Shown: in pieces, positions 24,301-32,523 of the stretch
How positions within the stretch are numbered: the first letter of the stretch is position 1
Layout: each line of letters begins with the position of its first letter
Assembly (NCBI GenBank): GCA_039621445.1
Contig: CP154956.1
Span: forward strand, 62,432,362-62,496,361
From: Euglena gracilis
Lineage: Eukaryota > Euglenida > Euglenophyceae > Euglenales
Direction of reading: 5' to 3'
Length of the DNA: 64,000 nucleotides
The notes under the pieces: generated by a model
What the model was told of the DNA's origin: nothing
Database searches by the model: none
Seen by the model: only the letters and a program-made list of their open reading frames with translations
Translations under genes and position numbers: made by a program

Positions 24301-27300
24301 ACAAAAACAATTTTCGAAGTTGCCATGAGTCCAAACAGGTATCCGAAGCTGTGTGCAGCCGAAACGAATGCTTCACTGGGGTGTTTTGCTGGATTCTTAA
24401 CGACGAGGAAGTGCAAGGGGTTTGCCAGGTATTGCCAAATTGAAGGGACGGCGCTGAGGAAAACGGCTGTGCCTTGCTGAAAATACTTTTGACACAGGCA
24501 CTCGGCCGATATGAGGGTGGGCCTTCCACCAACCTGAAGAACGACACACAAAAAATGGACAACAGTATGTGAGAATGACAGATGATTCGCTTTCATATGT
24601 CAAAAAGAAAAACCAGTTCTCACGACAACGTATCGCTTATGCCTCAGCAGGCATAAATTACTGGTTTGCTGCGACGTGTGGATCGGCTTATGTGTGGCAT
24701 GGAGATGGACCACACAATGATGGTGTCAGACGGTTGCTCCACATCTTGAAAGGTCACTTCCGCAGAGTTAATTTGCATGCAAATGTCAGCAGGGGCTCAG
24801 TGGTCACGGCCTAAATCTTCGACGGAACAAAGGAATGGCAAAAATAATAATTTCTTGCCCACGCACGTGGGCAAGAATTCAAAATTCAAAAGGGCTTTCT
24901 TCTGGCCCCTTTAGACCTTCAGACTTCTCCAACAATTAAGGCATCCAGGCATGTTGACGATGACACTGCAACAGAAAAAAAGAGCTTGCCGTCATGAATG
25001 AAGAGGTATGCTGCCAATCCAATAACTCAAGACGTGAATGAGGCCAAAAAGGGAATCCCAAATGGACATGCCAAAAGTTTTGAGACCTGGAAAGTGGAGA
25101 ACGTGGAACAGAAACGCGATGAGCGTTGAAATCTTCTGCTGTGCAACCGAGGAACGTGTGCAATCTGTACATTGGGCGACTTGCACTGCAAGCCACTTGT
25201 TTTTGGAAACAAAAAAATTACGTACACCATTGGGATTTGGTACTGTGCTTTCAAAGGCTGTGTTTGTTTGGTATTCCAAGTTTTCATTCCTTTGAGAACA
25301 CGTTTATTCCGTCCTTCTTGAGGTTTGAATGCTGAATTTTTGCGTGAAACAAAAACTGTTGCCAGATTCATTCTTGTTATTTCTTTTCAATTCTTCAAAT
25401 TAAAAAAAAATACAAGTTTACCCCTTTTGCTATTTTGGCAGCTGATACTTTTTGGGGCAGTACCTAATATTTTTCTGTCACATGTGGATTCCTTCCAATG
25501 ACGTTGCGATACGATATTTTTTTTTCGGTGCCACAGTATGAAACCACGTCCTCTTGGAGTGCTCTTTTGAAGAATACCACATTGCACTTGCATAAAAACA
25601 GTTTTAAATCATTTTCATCTGTCCAAACCAATTGGTGAAAGGTGGGTCATAGTTCAGAGAATTGTCCCTGAGGCAAACAAAACAGCCGTCCAAAGTGCCA
25701 GACCCTCCAGTCCATCAGAGGGTTGAGGTTTGAACACTGGCAAATGATTTTGGCAAACAAGGATAATCCAGCGAATTGAACACACCAGGCTTCGTTCAAA
25801 TTTGAAAAATGCTGGATGAGGTGGTGCCATTTTGATCCGAGCTGGATTGAGTAAAAGTGGCAGAACAGTCGCAGCTTGGGAAAATGTCACAAAACAAGTT
25901 GCTTTTAAACAACTGTGAAATTCTGGGACCTTTGCAGTACATAACCTAAAGCAACCAGAATTGTAAATTATTGGGCAAAAATAGGGAAAACCACTAAAAA
26001 TGGGAATCTTCAAACAAATTCGAATCGATGTGGTCGGGAAACCTGCACTAACTACACCGAGAAAGCGCCATATTGCTTGACTCCCAAACAGCATTGCTTT
26101 GACCCAATGTGAATTTTATTGAATGAATGCATTCCCGTGAAATGTTCCACATTACTCTGCATGAAATATTGAACATATGTCATAAATAATCGTCCCTGAG
26201 GAAAGCTTGGCCCGATCAAAATGAAAACCAGCTCTCTTTGGAAAACTATTTTTAGACATGCAGACCCGGAAACACACACAAAAAACATTTCAGTTGCGGG
26301 GGGAAACCACAATTTTGGGAGACAAAATATTGTCACACAATTTGAATAGGATCAGGATACACCCCAAACGTGTCCGTGAAAACCACAACTCTGAAAGGAG
26401 GGGGTTAAGAGTGCAACAAGGCCAAAAAAATGCAGAAAAACAGAGGGTTGAAAATGATTGTTCCTCCCGCTTTTCAAAGCTTTTTCAAAAAATGGCCAAA
26501 TTGAGGCACTGTAGCAGATGTTGACCAAAGACTGCCATGGGACTCTTCAGAAAATACACTGTCCTCGACGCCAGGAATGCGATATGTTTGCAAAGCCCCC
26601 ATATTTCTTCCCACCAGGAGCATTCAAAATCACACCTAAACTTGGGGCCGAACATATATACTCACTCTAATTCATTCGTCATCAAACACTTTTCTAAAAA
26701 GTTCAAAACAACACTTCAAGAACAACTACGTGTTTCACCATGCCTCTGCCCGTGCAAAAGCCCAAACTCAATATTGCATTTGCGTAAGATTTCGCAAGAT
26801 TCCCGAAATACAGATTCATTTGACGCCCACCAAGAATCCATCACCCCTCAGCACCTTGTTGTTTGAGATTGCCAATGTGTTTTCATTCCCTACATGCGCC
26901 ACCCAGGGGAAAAAAGCGCTTGATGCGGATCTCCTTGGAGAGAGAGTAGATTAAGTGTGTATAGTGTGTATAGCATATCCAGGGTGTATAGCATATCCAG
27001 AGGGGCATTTGAGGTCTTTGTATGGGCGTTACTGGTCTGGTCAACTTGTGCACTGGAACATCCTGATGCACAGCATTGAAAATGTGGGCTGGATTTTTGT
27101 CTTGAATCCCACAGCATTTAGATGCCGCGTGGGACAGAAAAAAACACGACGTTGGGTGAAGTCAAAACCAAAACTGTGCTGTGGTGTGCATCCCAAGTGC
27201 ATGTGAGCAAATCAGTAGCAAACCAACGTTTACTTACCAGTTCGTTGCAATAATGTATTTTGCCACCAAAAAAAATACTACAAAATTACTACCTGTAACT

Positions 27301-29153
27301 GTTAGGCTTGACGTTGCACACACACAGAGGAAGAAAACAATGATCTTAACAGAAGAAAAAACTTGCATTTGCGATTTTGAAATCAAGCAAATAATTGTCT
27401 GGTTGGAATTGTGTGTTAAATGTGGTACTTTCAATCCGTCACATCTGCTGAAGAGAGTTGGACCACGCCATTCCACGTCACGTCCCTCCTTGAAGAGAAA
27501 AAGTTGCTGCACTTTGCTATAATAATCCCAAAAGTTCAAATAAAACATTTGCCAAGGACGTCATCCTGCCACATGGCTGTGTGGAGTAGCTTGCATTAGT
27601 GTTCCACTTCTGGTGCTGTTAACAGAATACAAAGTTGTCCGAATGTTATTGCAGAGCAGCATGCAATTTGAAAGACTGCAAGTGAGACGGCATTCAGCAC
27701 TGGGAAAGCCAATTTGAACCTGATGCCACACCCCCAGATCAAAAGTTGTGCCAATGAACTGCTTTTGCTTGAGACAATGCGGGTCTTCTTTCCGGCCGTG
27801 GCTTCTAAAATGGAGATTCACCACTTCATAAGAAAATAAGCAGAAGCTGGTGGCAATGGCTTTCTATTGTACCATCGCCAATGGGCGTACAGATGTATGA
27901 CTGCCGGGCACAACCACTGCTGAACAATATGTTGCCTGTTTGGGTTGTGGAAAACGACATCTTATCATCATTCATTGTGGCAAGAACGACGCGCAGACAT
28001 TGCAGTTATCCAGCTTCCTAAACCAAATCACACGAGACCGTTGCCACAGCACCAACATTCTACCTTGGGAACGCAACGCCCATCTAGGGGTGGAAGCACA
28101 ATCAGAATCTACTGGCGTGGATATTCAAAGGAAAAAGAGATTATCTCTTGCAAACCCTTATGTTGTTTTGGAGAAAAAGCACGTGCACCTGTCACATTCT
28201 GAACTCCACTAAGCCAACATACATGCACATCTTCCACAAAAATATTTATCAAACTATTGTTAGAATGGGTACACTTCAAGAAAGCAATATTAAACTCGAC
28301 GGAGCAATAGACATACCAATTGACGACTTAAACCGCCAAAAAAGCACATTTTTCATTTTGCCCACGCCCGTGGGCAAAGATATATTTTTGAAAAGGCAGA
28401 AATGGCAAAACCTGGCCCACAACACAGCAAAACACAAAACACTTATAAAAGACTAGGTTGGGGAGGCATCGGAAATTTTCTCGGTCCAAACACATCCGTT
28501 AGCAACTTTTCAGAAGGCGTTTTGAGGCAACACCACTTGGAAAGCACGATGTCACCCGATTTTCGAGTCAGCCCGAAAAATCCCCTGCGGATTTTTCCTG
28601 GTCTGACTGCAGCACCGCGGAACGTCCTCAGACCCCGTCGCGTTTTTTTCATGCAGCTTGCCCACACGTGTGGGCAAATTACCCATAGCAAATTGTGGGG
28701 AGTCGCAATCCACGAGTGAGCGGCGACCGAAGAGGGTGCCTCTGGCAACGCGGACAAAAAAACGACCCAAAACGTCGCTCCGAGACCCCCAATTCTTGCC
28801 CACGCCGCCTCCGACCGCGTGGGCAACTTTGGACGCCTAAGGACCCGGTCGCCGCTCCGTCCGCCGCCGGCCTCCATCGCTGTCCTCCTCTTCCGTCTCT
28901 CCCTCGGCCTCCTCGCCGTGGCGGTCTGGTGGCGGGGCCGGCATCGGCGGGCTCCGGGATGGGGCGGGGGTCGCCGCCGCCACCGCCGCCGGGGTGTGAC
29001 ACTGCCTCGCTGGCGGGTGGTCTAATGGCGTGTGTGCATATGTACCCCCTGCCTTCTTGCCAGGGAAGGGATAACCTCCGTGCACACCAAAATGTATGGA
29101 GGCCATTTCCATTTGTTGGCTAGGGGCATTTACCTTTCGTTTGAATTCATTTG

Positions 29154-29186
<33 letters not shown>

Positions 29187-31183
29187 TGTGTGTGTGTGTG
29201 TGTGTTTGTGTGTGTATGCACGCACCCATACCGACCGGACGTTGCTTGTAACTTGACATTGTGGCATTCTGTGAGTTGGCCCTGTGGAAAAAGAGTGCCG
29301 AGACAGAGGCAGTGGTCGAGCAGCTTAGCCTCCTCCAGTTTCCCCAAGGCTGGCACAGTTGTGGACAGACCTGACGTGGGCGTGCTGAGAAATGGTGGTG
29401 CAGCGATGGCAATGCACTGCAATGCAGTGTGCTGGCAGTGATGGAGCAATGCAGTGATGCTTCTTGCCGTGAAGTGAGCCAAATCCACTGCAGAATGCTG
29501 TGAACAGTGCAGGAACGCAGACCCTCCCCCCTCCGTGCCCGCCGTTGTCTTGTGTGTTGTGCACAAGGGCCCTGCTTGGACTCCAATCCCTGAAGCACAC
29601 CCACACTGGAGTTCCCGCAACTCCCACCTGTTCAGCCCCAGCCGCGGGGAACGGGACAGAACCATGGCTAGGGGTATTGGTAAAACAGGAATGCATCTTG
29701 TGGGCCCACAGGAGGGAAAGGCCACATTCTCAAAAAGCAAAACACCACCACAATCAGTATGGGCCAAGGGCCAAGGGCCACCCCCCCAGGGCAACGAGAC
29801 CAGAGCCCAGGCCTGGGAGGGCGCCCTCGGGTGGGCAGCGTTCCGTCCACCGGGAGGCGGCCGGCGGCGCTGGGGCCCTGCAGGCCACTCACCGCCTCCA
29901 GGTGTTCCAGCAGCGTGGCGAAGAAGGAGCGCTTGGCCTGCAGCCAGGGTTTTGTTTTATAAAGACCAGGGCTCCCCACCACAGATTCACTTTGTGACCC
30001 CCCGGGGGGGTACTTTTTCCCGGGCCCAAACCCACCCACCCACTTGGTTCGAAAACCCACCCACGACCCCCCCCCCCCGAGAAAACAACCACCCACCCAC
30101 CCACCCCCACCCACTCACACAAAACCCAGCCATCGGCCGAAAATGTTGGAACAAATTCCCGCCCAGTGTTTGGCTGGGCCAAAATCTGACCCATGGCGCA
30201 CCCGGGGGGGGGGGGCAGAGGGCCTCAACCCACTCGCCCCCCCCCATGCAGGTGTTAAACGAATCCATGGTCCCCAACCACTTGCGCTCCCTGGGAGGGC
30301 CTGGGAGGGGTTGGGGTTATCAATTTTGGGTGTCAAATTGGCGTTTTTGAAGATTGGCTCTTTGCGATAAAAACATGGGGTTAAACCTCCTCTCCTGAAT
30401 GAACTTGATGAACCCCGGGGGGGGGAGGGGGGTTTTGGAGTGCCCTCAGGCAAGCACTACCCCCCCCCCCCATGGGCATCGGTACCCATTTGGTTGTGGG
30501 CCAAAAGGTGACCAAAAAAATGGGCCTTTTCCAGCCTTCCTGAAATTCAGGAGGTATACACTCACCCCCGCCCCACCCCCAACTGAGGTCCGACCTTTAA
30601 AAAAAAAATCCTGACCGCAGCTCTGCCCCCAGAGCACGCAGCCGGAGCACCTCCGCCCGGGCTGCCTCCACCGCATTGCTGCCGAGGGACACGCCACCCC
30701 CTCACACCCCCGGGCCAGCCCAGCATGCAGAAAGACACCAAAAACGGGGGACTGGCACTTCCACAAACAAACACAATGTCTTGCGATGAATGTGGCTCTG
30801 GGGGCTATTGATCCGATTCGGGCCGATTTGGCCTCTGCTCTGGGACAAGGAAGAGTGAAAGAGGACAAATCTCGGGTGCTGGGCAATAAAATTTTGCAGA
30901 GATTATCAAACATCAAAGCTACTTTTAAAAATGTGGGTGAGCTTGTGCGGAGGGGTTCCTTGAGGAGAGGTAGGGAGTCAAGGGACGGGGTCCATTTTCG
31001 GCTGTCGGCCACTGGACCACCGGCCAACCCATCCAGGGGGCGCCTCCCGGGGTGCGCCTCGGGCATCGGCGGGCAGCGCGGCGCAGCGGTCGGCGGCCAG
31101 GCGGGCCTGCTGGGCGTCGGCCACCCGGCAGACCTGCCACCGCAGCCGCTGCAGCTGTTCCGCCGCATCCGGCAGCCCAATGC
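13895..31183 (-). CDS. Putative GCFC-domain (PAXBP1/GCFC2-like) protein, multi-exon gene, tentative
   Basis: A chain of GC-rich, coding-like minus-strand exons whose order resembles the GCFC family: coiled-coil segments (AAEQLQRLRWQVCRVADAQQ; AEVLRLRALGAELRS), a block KRSFFATLLEHLEA like the family's MRGYVQDLLECF, then VSRDQPWAAAAVGRRGLKRL followed by a very acidic stretch (compare GRDRALYQEHAKRR then SSDDEE). After these come LREWRQRWPALYW (compare FEAWRSKYYTSY), PPGVRRMAWLQHCPLL (compare LIRLQLLTWTPL) and VLEAVLLPHVVACA (compare VEKVILPKLTVIA). GCFC proteins act in spliceosome assembly and disassembly in the nucleus. Similarity is weak, exon ends are mostly unknown and some exons are surely missing. 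The start could be ATG 28877 (MEAGGGRSGDR), in which case the exons above 29 kb belong to another transcript. An unrelated protein remains possible. Confidence 0.4.
14146..14331 (-). CDS. GCFC-like gene: exon with VLEAVLLPHVVACA
   Basis: Frame PSAVQRGVAHVLEAVLLPHV, then VACARRRAEEWAADAPDAGG. An amphipathic helix like GCFC VEKVILPKLTVIAENMW. It follows a possible acceptor (cgaccccacag). The 3' end is unknown. Confidence 0.5.
16988..17580. repeat. Inverted-repeat element built of TGACAGGTTGGCC units
   Basis: Left end (acctac, C run, gggaaactgtca) and right end (tgacagtttccc, G run, gtaggt) are inverted. Near each end lie tandem copies of a 38-42 bp unit containing tgacaggttggccggtaccg and gggaccctgaca. 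Two such arrays (about 17020-17120 and 17440-17560) flank a unique centre. Class unknown. Confidence 0.75.
18254..18322 (+). repeat. (GAT)n/(GGT)n trinucleotide repeat
   Basis: About 23 GAT or GGT triplets. It produces a polyhistidine reading frame on the minus strand that has no other support as a gene. Confidence 0.95.
19015..19163 (+). repeat. Dispersed repeat A, copy 2
   Basis: Second copy of the repeat at 524-672, in the same orientation. Flanking sequence differs on both sides, so this is an independent insertion or a segmental copy and not a tandem duplication. Confidence 0.9.
19890..20070 (-). CDS. GCFC-like gene: exon with PPGVRRMAWLQHCPLL
   Basis: GC-rich frame QTAAGPAAALLACAPPGVRR, then MAWLQHCPLLQEDRPVGGAD. 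Compare the GCFC segment where an L-x-R-hydrophobic stretch is followed by W-x-PL. Ends unknown. Confidence 0.45.
21255..21487 (-). CDS. GCFC-like gene: exon with LREWRQRWPALYW
   Basis: Starts after cgcccttccccag. Frame AADRHRSEAMPDSSVVVTAA, then DGVEVGAWAAVLRGLREWRQ, RWPALYWTHVSERDACGALA and MWAAREVHEVCGVV. It looks strongly protein-like, and the W-R-x-x-(Y/W)-x-x-x-Y spacing parallels GCFC. The 3' end is estimated. Confidence 0.55.
22195..22545 (-). CDS. GCFC-like gene: exon with basic helix and (Glu-Ala) repeat
   Basis: Frame TVSRDQPWAAAAVGRRGLKR, then LRTDAHRAVVTEETDAEEAE, then a run of E-A dipeptides encoded by a (GCCTCC/GCCTCG)n hexamer repeat (about 22318-22440), then PPAPAHRGPPRGSAVPLPAL. 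In GCFC proteins a basic R-rich helix precedes an acidic stretch in the same way. The repeat is perfectly in frame. Confidence 0.5.
22784..23223. mobile_element. hAT-like MITE (TSD ATTTCCAC/ATTTCCAT)
   Basis: Left end CAGGGGTATCCTTGAGGACC and right end GGGTCCCCTAAGAAAACCCCTG are inverted (imperfect). Flanks ATTTCCAC (22776-22783) and ATTTCCAT (23224-23231) agree at seven of eight bases. The interior has C-run/G-run palindromes and runs of Ctggct/agccag, as in the other family members. Confidence 0.75.
23510..23694 (-). CDS. GCFC-like gene: exon after the 5.1-kb intron
   Basis: Frame RPAPGSHAFRRRHRPAPAPA, then VGKRGWRAHLSEAAEGEDLD and WAAQAAALGRPCKDVVDTL. The first base is set by the intron end at 23695. 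The 3' end is uncertain. Confidence 0.5.
23695..28842 (-). other. 5.1-kb nonconventional intron with terminal inverted repeats
   Basis: It begins CCTTAGGCGTCCAAAGTTGC on the minus strand and ends with the complementary GACTTTGGACGCCTAAGGGG, a pairing of more than 20 bases with one mismatch. TAG is at +4 to +6 and CTA at -8 to -6. It is AT-richer than its flanks and holds palindromes of the form TTGCCCACG...CGTGGGCAA (about 24856, 28357, 28649, 28797). I recognise no protein inside. Confidence 0.75.
28843..28960 (-). CDS. GCFC-like gene: exon before the 5.1-kb intron (possible start codon at 28877)
   Basis: The 3' end at 28843 is supported by the paired ends of the following intron. The frame that stays open into the next exon reads RERRKRRTAMEAGGGRSGDR and contains an ATG at 28877-28875. 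Another frame is strikingly acidic (EEAEGETEEEDSDGG) but leads to low-complexity glycine and then a stop. Which frame is used is not settled. Confidence 0.45.
29157..29217 (+). repeat. (TG)n microsatellite
   Basis: TG dinucleotide run with a few interruptions, within the putative GCFC-like gene. Confidence 0.95.
29893..29943 (-). CDS. GCFC-like gene: exon with KRSFFATLLEHLEA
   Basis: Starts after ctggctgcag and ends at GCG followed by gtgagt, a textbook conventional donor. Encodes AKRSFFATLLEHLEA, which resembles the R-x-YV-x-L-L-x-CL helix of GCFC proteins. Confidence 0.5.
30613..30681 (-). CDS. GCFC-like gene: short coiled-coil exon
   Basis: Frame NAVEAARAEVLRLRALGAEL is alanine-, leucine- and arginine-rich and helical. 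It is surrounded by low-complexity DNA. Both ends are estimates. Confidence 0.45.
31030..31183 (-). CDS. GCFC-like gene: coiled-coil exon
   Basis: Open GC-rich frame GIGLPDAAEQLQRLRWQVCR, then VADAQQARLAADRCAALPAD, with heptad-like spacing. It follows ccctcccag, a plausible acceptor. Strong GC bias compared with its surroundings supports coding. The 3' end is unknown. Confidence 0.5.
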
Positions 31184-32223
31184 CTGGGAGGGCCGCGGGA
31201 GGCAGCGTGGCGACGGGAGACCCTGCTCCTCCTGGGAAGGGACAGGGGGAGGGCAGCATTGCTGTCAGCACGGCTATCCAGCCATCCTTGCCTCCGCGAC
31301 GGTGTGAAGCTGGTTTCTGCCCTTGCCACGTGGGCCTTCCCAGCGTACAAAACCAGCGGCAGCCAACACCGTTCATGGAGTGTCTGTGCGGACGGCCCCC
31401 ACATGACAGCAGCCGGCAAACAACCGGCGGTTGAACTTGTTCATGCCCCACCGAGCCACAGCCTGTGTGCCATTTTGCAGGAATCATTTGATTGGAAACG
31501 TACGTAGGAGGATGCTCATGGGCATCCTTAAAAGTCGCTTGAGAATACTCACGAACTCTCATGAGCACCCTCAAATTTCCCTTGGGGATGCTCATAATTT
31601 TCAGGGGGGCTTTAAAAATTTAAAAAAAATATTGAAAGATGCTCGATCCCTATCTATGGTAACCCCCATCAACCTAGCCTATGGTAACCCCATCTTCGAT
31701 ACCCCCCTCTCTCTGGGGTGATTGTTGCGCAACAAAATGGCCAGCACAAGGGGAGGGTGGTTAAAACGTCGAGGACAAACAGAGGTCAACAGAAAACTGC
31801 TGATGCCTTTTCTGAACCGCAAAATATTGAATTTGAGTGTTTTGAGGCCAAATCTCACGCACATATCCAATGATTAATTGAAAATACCATGGCTATCACA
31901 AAAACCACCAAAAAAAAAACTGCATTTGCGTGGATTTTGGCATCCTTGCCGTTCACCTATTGCATGGTAGGGAGGAACGATTTAGCTGGCTCGGGGGGGG
32001 GGGGGCAATTTTCTGGGGCACAAACTACCTTGAGGGAGTGGCAGACCCCACGGCAAGCCACTGCATGGTGTGGCACACTTTAATTCAAGAAGGCACTGCA
32101 GTTGAAGCTCCTGCACCGTTGCCAGGGCTCCCGCCGTTCAATCCCAAACCATTCCTTTGGACGCTTCAATGAGGCAGCGGGAATATACTCCAGAACCAGC
32201 AAAACAAAATGCAAAGGCCAGCG
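31184..32223. other. Interval between AFG2 and the GCFC-like exons
   Basis: No conserved exon recognised. It contains a stretch (about 31500-31660) of short repeats around GATGCTCATG and GGGATGCTC, and otherwise unremarkable sequence. Upstream exons of the GCFC-like gene could be hidden here. Confidence 0.4.
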
Positions 32224-32523
32224 TCAATTGCGCAACGAGCTCAACGCTGCGGCGACGTCCACCGCAGTGACCTCCAGCCGGAGGGGTGGGTCGGCAGCAG
32301 CGGTCGAAGGTGGGCCGGCCCCGTTGTCTGTCGGCCGGCCGGCCGTCAGACCAGCCGGCGGGCCGCTGCCGCCGGCCGCCACGGTGCGCCGCAGGGCGGC
32401 GAGGGCCGCCTCGCGGCACACATTCTCGACGTCCGCGCCGCTGCAGCCGGCGAGGCGCTGCGCCAGCGCCGCGGGGTACACGTCCGGGGCGGTCGGGGTG
32501 CGCCGCAGGCACACCTCCACGAT
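32224..32523 (-). CDS. AFG2: AFG2 exon 16 (D2 small domain, C-terminus)
   Basis: [48 protein letters not shown], a 40-residue low-complexity insert, then [18 protein letters not shown] and TGA at 32226-32224. The usual AFG2 tail after AL-x-x-x is missing. Either it is on an undetected exon or the protein is naturally short. Confidence 0.85.
   Translation of the reverse strand: MVEVCLRRTPTAPDVYPAALAQRLAGCSGADVENVCREAALAALRRTVAAGGSGPPAGLTAGRPTDNGAGPPSTAAADPPLRLEVTAVDVAAALSSLRN

Noticed and set aside
24569-24814. Frame with AYASAGINYWFAATCGSAYV
   Set aside because: Looks protein-like for a few residues, but has no match, no GC bias and lies inside the 5.1-kb intron.
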